A stretch of 64,000 bases of DNA from Rhodopseudomonas sp. GTDB lineage: Bacteria > Pseudomonadota > Alphaproteobacteria > Rhizobiales > Xanthobacteraceae. Position 1 is the first letter of the stretch, and the number at the start of each line of letters is the position of its first letter. Both the position numbers and the translations under genes were made by a program. Shown here one piece after another: positions 55,856 to 64,000 of the stretch. The notes beneath the pieces were generated by a model that made no database searches, was not told the DNA's origin, and was given only the letters and a program-made list of their open reading frames with translations. The stretch covers positions 827,112-891,111 of the forward strand of contig NZ_JACABA010000002.1 in the NCBI RefSeq assembly GCF_013377015.1. Reading direction: 5' to 3'.

Positions 55856-56554
55856 TTAATCCGCGCGGTAGGTCCGGCCGCCGTCACCCAGACTGAAATC
55901 GGCTAGGACGGTTTCCCCGGCGATCGAGGTCTGGCCTTCCGAAACCAGCGGCTTGGCGCCTTCCGGCAGATAGACATCGAGCCGGGAGCCGAACCGGATC
56001 AGCCCGAACCGCTCGCCGGCGGCGACCGACTGGCCTTCCCGCACGAACGACACGATCCGCCGCGCCACCAGCCCGGCGATCTGGATCACCCCGATCTGGC
56101 CGGCGGGGCTCGAGATCACCAGCGAATTGCGCTCGTTGTCCTCGCTGGCCTTGTCGAGCTCGGCATTGATGAACTTGCCGGGCGAATAGATGATCCGCTC
56201 GATCCGTCCGGCGATCGGAGCCCGGTTCACATGGCAGTTGAACACGCTCATGAAGATCGAGATCCGCGGCAGCGGCTTGTCGCCGAGACCAAGCTCGGGC
56301 GGCGGGATCAGTTGCACGATCATCGACACCCGGCCATCGGCCGGTGCCACCACGATGCCGTCGCGCACCGGCGTCACCCGCACCGGATTGCGGAAGAACA
56401 GCGCGCACCACACCGTCAGCGCCAGCCCGATCCAGCCGAGCGGCGACCAGATCCAGAACAGGATCAGGGTGGCCAATGCAAAAGCGCCGATGAACGGATA
56501 GCCTTCGGTATGGATCGGCGGGATCTGGGCGCGGATCGAATTGACGATGGACAT
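55856..56554 (-). CDS. psd: Phosphatidylserine decarboxylase proenzyme Psd
   Basis: A 232-aa short-form decarboxylase. The self-cleavage site is the [11 protein letters not shown] block near residue 190-200, where the Gly-Ser bond breaks to give the pyruvoyl group. The N-terminal helices ([24 protein letters not shown]) anchor it, and [13 protein letters not shown] is a second conserved block. It is upstream of pssA on the same strand, in the arrangement typical of alphaproteobacteria. Confidence 0.94.
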   Translation of the reverse strand: MSIVNSIRAQIPPIHTEGYPFIGAFALATLILFWIWSPLGWIGLALTVWCALFFRNPVRVTPVRDGIVVAPADGRVSMIVQLIPPPELGLGDKPLPRISIFMSVFNCHVNRAPIAGRIERIIYSPGKFINAELDKASEDNERNSLVISSPAGQIGVIQIAGLVARRIVSFVREGQSVAAGERFGLIRFGSRLDVYLPEGAKPLVSEGQTSIAGETVLADFSLGDGGRTYRAD

Positions 56555-56605
56555 GGGACTACAGCCTGGGTTGGAGAGTTTGTTGTGGGCGATGCTGCGA
56601 AGTTC

Positions 56606-58561
56606 CTACTCCGCCGCGTCGGAGGTCGCCAGATCGTCGTCGACCGCCGGCGCGCGAATCGGCGACTCGGTGTCGTCGGCGATCAGCGCCAGCCGCTCGC
56701 GCGCTTCTTGCGCCTCACGTTGCCTGTTCCACATGCTGGCGTAAAGACCATTCGCGGCTAGCAATTGGCCGTGGGTGCCGCGCTCGGCGATCCGGCCTTG
56801 GTCCAGCACGATGATTTCGTCGGCGCCGACGATGGTCGACAGCCGATGCGCGATTACCAGCGAGGTGCGGTTGCGTGATACCCGCTCCAGCGCCTCTTGG
56901 ATCTCGTGCTCGGTATGGCTGTCGAGCGCAGAGGTCGCCTCGTCAAGCACAAGGATCGGCGGCGCCTTGAGAACGGTTCGGGCGATCGCAACGCGCTGCT
57001 TCTCGCCGCCGGACAGTTTCAGCCCGCGCTCGCCGACCTCGGTCTCGTAGCCCTTCGGCGATACCCGGATGAAGGCGTCGATCTGGGCGGTCTTTGCCGC
57101 CTCCTCGACCTCCTCGTCGGTGGCGTCCCAGCGGCCGTAGCGGATGTTGTAGCGGATGGTGTCGTTGAACAGCACCGTGTCTTGCGGCACCATGCCGATC
57201 GAGGCGCGCAGCGACGACTGCGTCACTTGCCGGATGTCCTGGCCGTCGATCAGGATATGACCGCCGGAGACGTCGTAGAGCCGGAACAACAGCCGCGAGA
57301 TGGTCGACTTGCCGGCGCCCGACGGGCCGACGATGGCGACGGTCTTGCCGGCCGGCACCTCGAAGCTGAGGCCTTTCAGGATCGGGCGCTCGGGATCGTA
57401 GGAGAACCGGACGTCGTCGAACCGCACCGTGCCATTGGTCACGATCAGCGGCTTGGCGCCGGCAAGGTCCTTGACCTCCGGATTCTTCGACAGCACGACG
57501 AACATCTTCTCGATGTCGATCACCGCCTGCTTGATCTCGCGATACACCATGCCCATGAAATTCAGCGGCTGATACAGCTGGATCATCATGGCGTTGACCA
57601 TGACGAAATCGCCGACCGTGTTGGTGCCGTTGCGCACCCCGATCGCGCACATCATCATCGTGGCGGTCAGGCCGAAGGTGAAGATCACCGCCTGTCCGGT
57701 GTTGAGCACCGCAAGCGAGGTGTAGGTCTTGACGCTGGCCTGCTCGTAGCGCGCCATCGACTTGTCGTAGCGCTGGGCCTCGCGCTCCTCGGCGCTGAAA
57801 TACTTCACCGTCTCGTAGTTCAGCAGCGAGTCGATCGCTTTGGTGTTGGCCTCGCTGTCGGAATCGTTCATCTTGCGGCGGATCTCGATCCGCCATTCGG
57901 TAGCCTTGTAGGTGTAGTACATATAGACCACGACAGTGACCAGGATCACCGCGACGTAGCGCCAGTCGAACTGCCACAGCAGCACCGCCATCACCAGCGA
58001 CACCTCGACGATGGTCGGCGCCAGCTGCAGGATCACCATCCGGACGATGACTTCGATGCCGAGCCGGCCGCGTTCCAGCACCCGGGTGAGACCGCCGGTC
58101 TTGCGCTCGAGGTGAAAGCGCAGCGACAATTCGTGCATGTGCACGAAGGTCTTGTAGGCGAGCTTGCGCACCGCGTGCATCGCCACCTGGGCGAACATGC
58201 CGTCGCGCCATTGCGTCAGCACCGCCATCAGCACCCGCACCAGGCCGTAACTCGCGGTCAGGATCAGCGGCGAGGCGATCATCCAGCCGGCCCAATTCGA
58301 CGCCTGCACCGGCGCGGTGTCGGCGCCGGTCAGCGCGTCGATCGCCCATTTGAAGGTGAACGGCACGATCAGGGTCGCCGCCTTGGCGATCAGCAGCAGC
58401 ACCACCGACCACACCACCCGCATTTTCAGATCGGCGCGGTCGCCGGGCCAGATATAGGGCCACAGATGCAGCAGCGTCCCGAACAGAGTGGCCTTCTGCG
58501 CGACCGCATCCTCGGGGATTGGAACGGAAGGGCCGGTGCCGTGGGAATGCGGATGCGCCAT
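56606..58561 (-). CDS. Atm1/HMT1-type ABC exporter (fused membrane and ATPase domains)
   Basis: A 651-aa half-transporter. Six membrane helices fill about residues 30-330, and the ATPase domain has Walker A GPSGAGKST, the signature LSGGEKQRVAIAR and Walker B ILVLDEATSALD. The His-rich N-terminus MAHPHSHG and the Atm1-like membrane core (RVLERGRLGIEVIVRM) fit exporters of glutathione-metal or sulfur compounds in alphaproteobacteria. The ATG at 58561 is used instead of a TTG one codon before. It converges with nothing and lies 51 bases upstream of psd. Confidence 0.9.
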   Translation of the reverse strand: MAHPHSHGTGPSVPIPEDAVAQKATLFGTLLHLWPYIWPGDRADLKMRVVWSVVLLLIAKAATLIVPFTFKWAIDALTGADTAPVQASNWAGWMIASPLILTASYGLVRVLMAVLTQWRDGMFAQVAMHAVRKLAYKTFVHMHELSLRFHLERKTGGLTRVLERGRLGIEVIVRMVILQLAPTIVEVSLVMAVLLWQFDWRYVAVILVTVVVYMYYTYKATEWRIEIRRKMNDSDSEANTKAIDSLLNYETVKYFSAEEREAQRYDKSMARYEQASVKTYTSLAVLNTGQAVIFTFGLTATMMMCAIGVRNGTNTVGDFVMVNAMMIQLYQPLNFMGMVYREIKQAVIDIEKMFVVLSKNPEVKDLAGAKPLIVTNGTVRFDDVRFSYDPERPILKGLSFEVPAGKTVAIVGPSGAGKSTISRLLFRLYDVSGGHILIDGQDIRQVTQSSLRASIGMVPQDTVLFNDTIRYNIRYGRWDATDEEVEEAAKTAQIDAFIRVSPKGYETEVGERGLKLSGGEKQRVAIARTVLKAPPILVLDEATSALDSHTEHEIQEALERVSRNRTSLVIAHRLSTIVGADEIIVLDQGRIAERGTHGQLLAANGLYASMWNRQREAQEARERLALIADDTESPIRAPAVDDDLATSDAAE

Positions 58562-58773
58562 CAACTATGCCTGAAATGGAAACGCGGCCAACCGGGCCGC
58601 ATAGGTCGTGATCGGATGCGGTTTTCAGCCCGTCATATAGTGTTTTATGCGTCTCGTGCACCCTGGCGCGGTGATTCTTTGCCACTTTGCGGGCCGCGGC
58701 GCGGTGAAATCGCCGCCATCGGCGAGCCGTCCGAGTCTTGACGCTGTCATCCTGCGGTGCCACATCGCCCACC

Positions 58774-59373
58774 ATGAGCAAGATCAAAACCGTCTGCGTC
58801 TATTGCGGCTCAGGCCCTGGAACCAATCCCCGCTTCATCGAAGCCGCCACCGCCTTCGGCAAGGAACTCGCCGACAATGGCGTGGCGCTGGTCTATGGCG
58901 GCGGTTCGATCGGCCTGATGGGCGCGGTGGCCACCGCCACGCTGGATCATGGCGGCGCGGTGACCGGGATCATTCCGGGCTTTCTTGCCAACCGCGAACT
59001 GGCGCTGAAACGGGTCCAGGAACTGATCGTCACCGAAGACATGCACGAGCGCAAGCGGCTGATGTTCGAGCGCTCCGACGCCTTCGTGGCGTTGCCGGGC
59101 GGCATCGGCACCCTGGAGGAACTGGTCGAGCAGATGACCTGGCAGCAACTGGGCCAGCACAAGAAGCCGATCCTAATCGCCAATATCGACGGATTCTGGG
59201 AGCCGCTGCTGGCGCTGTTCGCGCACATGCACGACACCGCTTTCATCCGTCCCAATCTCGATGTCGATATTCTCAAGGCCGATAAGGTCGAAGAGATCCT
59301 GCCTAAGCTGCGCGCCGCCGCGGCGCCCGGCGATGCGCGGCTGATCGCGCCCGATCTCGCCCGCCGGCTTTGA
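58774..59373 (+). CDS. LOG-family protein (putative cytokinin riboside 5'-monophosphate phosphoribohydrolase)
   Basis: A 199-aa Rossmann-fold protein. VCVYCGSGPGTNPRF opens the family, and the active-site motif is LPGGIGTLEELVEQMTWQQLG, with the Arg in MHERKRLMFERSDAF. In plants and some bacteria LOG proteins release free cytokinin bases or cleave nucleoside monophosphates. It stands alone, divergent from the Atm1-type exporter. Confidence 0.92.
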   Translation: MSKIKTVCVYCGSGPGTNPRFIEAATAFGKELADNGVALVYGGGSIGLMGAVATATLDHGGAVTGIIPGFLANRELALKRVQELIVTEDMHERKRLMFERSDAFVALPGGIGTLEELVEQMTWQQLGQHKKPILIANIDGFWEPLLALFAHMHDTAFIRPNLDVDILKADKVEEILPKLRAAAAPGDARLIAPDLARRL

Positions 59374-59411
59374 GCACTTGGGAGAAGGCGGCAGTCAACC
59401 CAACCCGCAAG

Positions 59412-59585
59412 TTACGATGGGTCGGCATGCGAAGGGCGATCATGGTCATTCTGCTCAAGAAGTTCGCAGAGCTCTTGATTGCCACACACTTCGCAATCCT
59501 TAGCCGTCATCCCCGACTGCGCTACGATGTCTCGGCACGCCTCCCGGAGGGTCCGTGGAGCCTTCAATAAATACTGGCTGGTCAT
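59412..59585 (-). CDS. Small cysteine-containing protein under an FNR/FixK-type box
   Basis: A 57-aa product. CAGGA about 8 bases upstream precedes the ATG at 59585. The sequence LREACRDIVAQSGMTAKDCEVCGNQELCELLEQ has four cysteines, three arranged C-x2-C-x6-C, enough for a metal or iron-sulfur site, and a short N-terminal basic segment. No larger domain is recognised. A perfect FNR box (59659-59672) is centred 80 bases upstream of the start. If the box sits at -41.5, a 5' leader of about 39 bases results. A role in low-oxygen life is inferred from the box. Confidence 0.6.
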   Translation of the reverse strand: MTSQYLLKAPRTLREACRDIVAQSGMTAKDCEVCGNQELCELLEQNDHDRPSHADPS

Positions 59586-59658
59586 ACCGTGCTTCCTGAA
59601 CGACCGAATCACCTAGTAAATGGATACCAGTAAGAATTGCGAATCAGCCGCGAATATA

Positions 59659-59672
59659 TTGATCTCGATCAA
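59659..59672 (-). promoter_or_regulatory. Perfect FNR/FixK/AadR box
   Basis: TTGATCTCGATCAA is an exact TTGAT-N4-ATCAA palindrome, the binding site of the Crp-Fnr regulators FNR, FixK and AadR. No gene starts to its right within 200 bases, so it most likely drives the small gene ending at 59412. Confidence 0.75.
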
Positions 59673-59878
59673 AGCGGCGGCGCACAGAAGTCACCGAATC
59701 AAAAGTATCGGCTCGATGTGGAGCTTCAGCAGATCGTCCGAATGACTGTCATTTGTGCATTGTATCACTTCGTCTGAACAACGCATTTGGCGCCATCGGT
59801 GTATCGCAGCCATCAATCAAGCCGCACCAATCAAGCTCGATCGGTGGGAACGCGCCCTGGTTCAAGCCGCCGCCGCGC
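59673..59878. other. Non-coding stretch between the FNR box and the cimA stop
   Basis: No ribosome site, hairpin or protein with a recognisable pattern was found. The bases are clearly less GC-rich than the flanking genes. Confidence 0.5.
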
Positions 59879-61477
59879 TCACACGGGCGCGTTCGATTTC
59901 ACCAGCTTGTAGACCACCGAATCCATCAGCGCCTGGAACGAGGCGTCGATGATGTTGGGTGAGACGCCGATCGTGGTCCAGCGCTGGCCGTCCTCGTCCT
60001 CGCTCTCGATCAGCACCCGGGTCACGGCCTCGGTACCGCCATTGAGGATACGCACCCGGTAGTCGACCAGCCGCAGACCTTCGATGTACTTCTGGTACTT
60101 GCCGAGGTCCTTGCGCAACGCGACGTCGAGCGCGTTGACCGGGCCGTTGCCCTCGGCGGCCGAGATCAGCGTCTCGCCGTCGACCTCGACCTTGACCACC
60201 GCCATCGCCACGGTGACGCGTTGGCCGTGCGAATTGTAGCGCTGCTCGACATTGACGTCGAACTGCTCGACCCGGAAATACTCCGGCACTTTGCCCAGCG
60301 TGCGTCGCGCCAACAGATCGAACGAAGCGTCGGCGGATTCATAGGCATAGCCCGCCGCCTCGCGCTCCTTCATCTCCTCGACCAGGCGGCCGAGTTTCGG
60401 GTCGCTCTTGTCGAACGCGATGTTGGTGCGCGACAACTCGGCCAGCACGTTGGAGCGGCCGGCCTGGTCCGACACCAGCACCTTGCGGTGATTGCCGATC
60501 GCCTCCGGCGCGACGTGCTCGTAAGTCTGCGGGTCCTTCATCACCGCGGAGGCGTGGATTCCGGTCTTGGTGACGAAGGCGCTCGAGCCGACATAGGCCG
60601 CGTGCGGATTCGGCGCGCGGTTCAGCATATCGTCGAGCGCGCGCGAGACTTTCATCAGCGTCGCCAGCTTGTCCTGCGACACGCCGATCTCGAAGCGCTC
60701 GGCAAATTCCTTCTTCAGCTTCAGCGTCGGGATCATCGAGCACAGATTGGCGTTGCCGCAGCGCTCCCCGAGCCCGTTCAGCGTACCCTGGATCTGCCGC
60801 GCGCCGGCGCGAACCGCGGCGAACGACACCGCCACCGCCTGCTCGGTGTCGTTGTGGGCGTGGATACCTAAATGATCGCCGGGAATGTGCTTGACCACCT
60901 CGGTGACGATCTCGGTCACCTCGTCCGGCATCGATCCGCCATTGGTGTCGCACAGCACCACCCAACGCGCGCCGGACTCATAGGCCGCCTTGGCGCAGGC
61001 CAGCGCGAAGTCCGGATTGGCCTTGTAGCCGTCGAAGAAATGCTCGCAATCGACCAGCACCTCGCGGCCTTTGGCTTTCGCGGCCGCGACGCTGTCGCGG
61101 ATCGAGGCGATGTTTTCCTCGTTGGTGGTCTCCAGCGCGACGCGGACCTGATACTCCGAGGACTTCGCCACGAAACAGATCGCGTCGGCCTTGGCATCGA
61201 GCAGCAGCGCGATGCCGGGATCGTTCGAGGCCGAGCGGCCAGGCCGCCGCGTCATCCCGAACGCGGTGAAGGTGGCGTGTTCGAGGCCCTGATCGGTCGC
61301 GAAGAATTCGGTGTCGGTCGGATTGGCGCCGGGATAGCCGCCCTCGACGTAGTCGATGCCGAGATCGTCGAGCATCTGCGCGATCTTGCGCTTGTCGTGC
61401 AAAGTGAAATCAACGCCGTTGGTCTGCGCGCCGTCGCGCAGCGTGGTGTCGAACAGATAGAGACGTTCGCGATTCAT
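59879..61477 (-). CDS. cimA: (R)-citramalate synthase CimA
   Basis: A 532-aa enzyme that condenses pyruvate and acetyl-CoA, opening a threonine-independent route to isoleucine. The barrel starts LYLFDTTLRDGAQTNGVDF (residues 6-24); HAHNDTEQAVAVSFAAV carries metal ligands and NGLGERCGNANL the second signature. A LeuA-type dimer domain fills the C-terminus. GAQTNGVDF in place of the GEQ of LeuA is the usual CimA wording. GGGAG precedes the ATG at 61477, which overlaps the GNAT stop by four bases. It is the last gene of the cysS operon. Confidence 0.94.
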   Translation of the reverse strand: MNRERLYLFDTTLRDGAQTNGVDFTLHDKRKIAQMLDDLGIDYVEGGYPGANPTDTEFFATDQGLEHATFTAFGMTRRPGRSASNDPGIALLLDAKADAICFVAKSSEYQVRVALETTNEENIASIRDSVAAAKAKGREVLVDCEHFFDGYKANPDFALACAKAAYESGARWVVLCDTNGGSMPDEVTEIVTEVVKHIPGDHLGIHAHNDTEQAVAVSFAAVRAGARQIQGTLNGLGERCGNANLCSMIPTLKLKKEFAERFEIGVSQDKLATLMKVSRALDDMLNRAPNPHAAYVGSSAFVTKTGIHASAVMKDPQTYEHVAPEAIGNHRKVLVSDQAGRSNVLAELSRTNIAFDKSDPKLGRLVEEMKEREAAGYAYESADASFDLLARRTLGKVPEYFRVEQFDVNVEQRYNSHGQRVTVAMAVVKVEVDGETLISAAEGNGPVNALDVALRKDLGKYQKYIEGLRLVDYRVRILNGGTEAVTRVLIESEDEDGQRWTTIGVSPNIIDASFQALMDSVVYKLVKSNAPV

Positions 61478-61986
61478 GATGATGCTCCCGGCGCGGCGCC
61501 AGCGGCGAGCGTCTTCTGCATGGTGGTGTTGGCGAGCCATTCGCCGTTGAGGGTGACGGTGTTGCGCTGGGTGGCGACATAGCCGCGCTTGGCAAAGAAT
61601 TCCGCCGCGTTGTCGCTCACGTCGACGGTCAGCTTGATTGCGCCGCGCGCACCGGCGAGCTTTTCCAGCGCGTCGATCAGCAATTTGGCAACGCCCTGCC
61701 CGACTGCCCCCGGATGCACATAGAGCAGATCAATGTGATCGGCGCCCTTCAGCGAGGCGAAGCCGACCGGCGCGTTCTGCTGGGTTGCGATCAGCGTGAG
61801 TTGGCCGGCGAGTCGCGCGCCGAACTTGTCCTCGTCGTCGACGGCGCTGGCCCAGGCCTGCTGCTGCGCCTCACTATAGTCGTCACCGGTCAATTGCTCG
61901 ATCGCCGCGACAAAGATTTCCGCCAGCACGGCGGTGTCCGCCGGCAAATACGGCCGCAACGCGGGTTTCGGAAGAGCTTGTCCCAT
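61474..61986 (-). CDS. GNAT-family N-acetyltransferase
   Basis: A 170-aa acetyltransferase. LRPYLPADTAVLAEIFVAAIEQL opens the fold, and the acetyl-CoA loop lies in LLYVHPGAVGQGVAKLLIDALE (R/Q-x-x-G-x-G/A form). NAAEFFAKRGYVATQRNTV ends it. The start at 61986 lies 5 bases after the stop of the 37-aa gene, and the stop overlaps cimA (ATGA). The substrate is unknown; small-molecule or protein N-acetylation is possible. Confidence 0.88.
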   Translation of the reverse strand: MGQALPKPALRPYLPADTAVLAEIFVAAIEQLTGDDYSEAQQQAWASAVDDEDKFGARLAGQLTLIATQQNAPVGFASLKGADHIDLLYVHPGAVGQGVAKLLIDALEKLAGARGAIKLTVDVSDNAAEFFAKRGYVATQRNTVTLNGEWLANTTMQKTLAAGAAPGASS

Positions 61987-61991
61987 CGCGC

Positions 61992-62105
61992 TCACCACAA
62001 CCCGTAATATTTCAGCGCCAACGCGGTGGCGCCGGCGAGCAGCACGATCTTGATCGCGATGTAGTACAGCCAATGCCGCGGAAACGGCGTGTCGGGCTTG
62101 CTCAT
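61992..62105 (-). CDS. 37-aa single-helix membrane protein, translationally coupled to cysS
   Basis: The ATG at 62105 overlaps the cysS stop (ATGA). The product starts with a polar [12 protein letters not shown] and then forms one helix, [25 protein letters not shown]. No domain is known. Overlap at one end and only 5 bases to the GNAT start at the other argue that it is a real gene. Confidence 0.65.
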   Translation of the reverse strand: MSKPDTPFPRHWLYYIAIKIVLLAGATALALKYYGLW

Positions 62106-63757
62106 CGCGCGATCTCCCAGGTCGTCACCGGCTTGCCGTCGGCGTCCTTGCCGTCCTTGATGGCTATCCCCATCGCGGCGAGTTCGTCCCGGATTCGGTC
62201 GGATTCCTTGAAGTCCTTTCGGGCGCGGGCGGCGGTGCGGGCTTCGATCAGATCTTGAATAGTTGAATCCTGCCGCCCCGATTTCTTCTCGATTGACCAT
62301 GTGCCATCAGCAAGAAATCGAAGATCGACTCCCCAACCTTCAATTAATTCCCGTAATTCTGCGACTCGTTCGGTCCGATTATTTGCCTGCGCCACTCTCA
62401 GTCGTTCAATCGTGTAGCCATCGTCTCTCTGGTTCACGATATTGCCAACGCTGATATCGGTGATCGGCCCGGTCATCATGAAATAATGGATGGACCTTTC
62501 GTCCATGATCCCCAGGAACTTCAATGCACCCAACAACTTCTTGGCCGCGCTTGCGTCTGTGCGCGCATCCTTTGTTAATGCGCGAAGCCTGGTAATGGCC
62601 GCAGATGTATTCAAATCATCACAAAGAGCTTCGACAATTTCGCGGTCGATCGGCTGAGGCTGTCCGGAGGATTGTTCTGATGCGAATTGGGCTACCGAAT
62701 TGGCATTGCCTGCCGCAAGACTCATTGTGAATAATTCTGTACGAGCTTGGCGGAGTTTTTCGATTGTCCAATCGATTGGCTGTCGATAGTGCGTCTGAAG
62801 CATGACAAATCGCAGGGCCGCACCGTGCCATGGATGCCCTCCGAATTTATCCGAGTCCAACAACTCCCTGATCGTCACGAAATTCCCCAGGCTCTTCGAC
62901 ATTTTCTCGCCTTCGACCTGCAAGAAGCCGTTATGCATCCAGGTCTCGGCCATGCGGTCGGCGTGGAACGCGCAGCAGGACTGCGCGAGCTCGTTTTCGT
63001 GATGCGGAAACACCAGATCAATGCCGCCACCGTGGATGTCGAATTTTTCGCCGAGATGCTTCCAGGCCATCGCCGAGCATTCGATGTGCCAGCCGGGACG
63101 GCCCGGCGCACTGATGCCGGCCGGCGACGGCCATGACGGCTCGCCCGGCTTCGACGGCTTCCACAGCACGAAGTCGGTGGCGTCGCGCTTGTAGGGCGCG
63201 ACATCGACGCGGGCGCCGGCGATCATTTCATCCAGCGAGCGGTTCGCCAGCGCGCCGTAGCGCGGCAAAATGGAATTCGCGGCGTTCATCGCCTGCGGAG
63301 AGAACAGCACGTGATCCGCCGCCACATAGGCGAAGCCGCCCTTCACCAGGCGCTCGATGATCTCGCGCATCTCGGCGATATGCTCGGTCGCGCGCGGCTC
63401 GCCCGTGGGCCGCAAACAGCCGAGCACATCGACATCGGCGTGAAACTGCTTCTCGGTTTGCTCGGTGACTTTCCGGATCGCCTCGTTCAGCGGCAGGCCG
63501 GGAAAATCCCGCGAGGCGCGGTCGTTGATCTTGTCGTCGACGTCGGTGATGTTGCGGACGTATTTGACGTGCGTCTCGCCGTAGAGATGGCGCAGCAGCC
63601 GGAACAGCACGTCGAACACGATCACCGGCCGGGCGTTGCCGATATGGGCGAAGTCGTAGACCGTCGGGCCGCAGACATACATCCGCACATTCGACGGATC
63701 GATCGGGACAAATTCCCGCTTCTGCTTGGTCAGCGTATCGTACAGGCGCAACGCCAT
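62102..63757 (-). CDS. cysS: Cysteinyl-tRNA synthetase CysS (mosaic, with C-terminal insert)
   Basis: A 551-aa class I synthetase charging tRNA-Cys. HIGN is in [16 protein letters not shown], the zinc ligands are in [10 protein letters not shown] and the [10 protein letters not shown] region, and KMSKS is in [16 protein letters not shown] (about residue 284). Typical alphaproteobacterial CysS has about 460-500 residues; the excess lies after [11 protein letters not shown] (about 410-480), an insert of some 70 residues with no match I know. Bases 62270-62880 are visibly AT-richer than the rest and use other codons, while the ends return to the high-GC style. AAGGA precedes the ATG at 63757. 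Confidence 0.94.
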   Translation of the reverse strand: MALRLYDTLTKQKREFVPIDPSNVRMYVCGPTVYDFAHIGNARPVIVFDVLFRLLRHLYGETHVKYVRNITDVDDKINDRASRDFPGLPLNEAIRKVTEQTEKQFHADVDVLGCLRPTGEPRATEHIAEMREIIERLVKGGFAYVAADHVLFSPQAMNAANSILPRYGALANRSLDEMIAGARVDVAPYKRDATDFVLWKPSKPGEPSWPSPAGISAPGRPGWHIECSAMAWKHLGEKFDIHGGGIDLVFPHHENELAQSCCAFHADRMAETWMHNGFLQVEGEKMSKSLGNFVTIRELLDSDKFGGHPWHGAALRFVMLQTHYRQPIDWTIEKLRQARTELFTMSLAAGNANSVAQFASEQSSGQPQPIDREIVEALCDDLNTSAAITRLRALTKDARTDASAAKKLLGALKFLGIMDERSIHYFMMTGPITDISVGNIVNQRDDGYTIERLRVAQANNRTERVAELRELIEGWGVDLRFLADGTWSIEKKSGRQDSTIQDLIEARTAARARKDFKESDRIRDELAAMGIAIKDGKDADGKPVTTWEIAR

Positions 63758-64000
63758 GGTGTCCGTCCTTGCGGCCGGGCGTCCAATGATCTCGTGTGAG
63801 AAAAGACGGCCTCAGCCAGCTGTTCGCTAGCTCATAATCTCGCGGCAAATGCCACAGATGGAGAGGAAACCGTTCATCGCCGCACCATGATCCAGCGAAG
63901 GGGATTGCGTCAAGCCCGCCAAACGGCGTTCCGGCCGCTCCGGACTGATTTCGGCCATGATCGACCCGTATCGGGCGCGGCTTCGAGGCGCCCATGGTTA
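63758..64000. other. Region upstream of cysS without a supported gene
   Basis: Minus-strand open frames run through here, but none has a ribosome site together with a recognisable product. The cysS promoter should lie here. The window ends before the next gene. Confidence 0.4.

Noticed and set aside
63228-63995. Minus-strand frame beginning in the region upstream of cysS
   Set aside because: Mostly overlaps cysS in another frame; no family pattern and no ribosome site near its start.

Overview
The window is high-GC alphaproteobacterial chromosome. It most resembles the Rhodopseudomonas/Bradyrhizobium group (Nitrobacteraceae). Reasons: a complete gene set for very-long-chain (27-hydroxyoctacosanoyl) acylation of lipid A, a perfect FNR/FixK box in front of a small gene, translated leader-peptide attenuators before leuA and ilvI, TRAP and branched-chain amino-acid transport genes, and several dispersed long palindromic repeats. 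The genus is inferred from gene content only.

Layout. 1-3.5 kb: the end of a branched-chain amino-acid-type ABC operon (LivH end, LivM, LivF, binding protein). 3.8-7.7 kb: a divergent pair, an Hsp70-like ATPase and Tex. 7.7-11.0 kb: an accessory pocket bounded by a 30-bp direct repeat of the 3' end of tRNA-Lys(CUU). It holds a frameshifted LysR fragment, two small exported or low-complexity proteins, a PPDK-like fragment, a dead IS3-family element and the last 49 codons of a tyrosine recombinase, and looks like a decayed tRNA-integrated island. 11.2-15.0 kb: a Spy/CpxP-like protein and a DctMQP TRAP transporter. 15.2-18.3 kb: leuA with its leader, and bioB. 18.3-29.5 kb: a chemoreceptor, PPK2, a NitT/TauT-type ABC operon with a NUDIX gene, a glycine-betaine/choline-type ABC system with a fused permease-binding protein, an SDR, a small kinase-like protein and a lipocalin-like protein.

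29.5-36.1 kb is the isoleucine/valine block on the minus strand: ilvI with a textbook leader and terminator, ilvH, two exporter-like genes, then ilvC, with miaA upstream. serB and miaA start divergently from overlapping ATG codons. 37-41 kb: a HerA-like ATPase, an AhpD-like protein, MgtC-like and KirBac-like membrane proteins. 41.7-47.0 kb: acpXL-fabZXL-fabF2XL-fabF1XL-adhXL-lpxXL, which builds the C28 acyl chain and puts it on lipid A. FabF2XL has lost all three ketosynthase catalytic residues while FabF1XL keeps them, which suggests a synthase/chain-length-factor type heterodimer. 47-59.4 kb: a polyamine-type binding protein, an aminotransferase, a rhodanese, Kup with a decayed second kup end, MotB/MotA, an RraA-like protein, PssA/Psd phospholipid genes, an Atm1-type exporter and a LOG protein. 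59.4-63.8 kb: a FixK-box-driven small cysteine protein, then cysS, a 37-aa membrane protein, a GNAT gene and cimA in one coupled operon. cysS itself looks mosaic.

The window is rich in branched-chain amino-acid metabolism: leuA, ilvI, ilvH, ilvC and cimA are all present, the first two under leader-peptide control. No rRNA genes, CRISPR array, replication origin or intact mobile element were seen.
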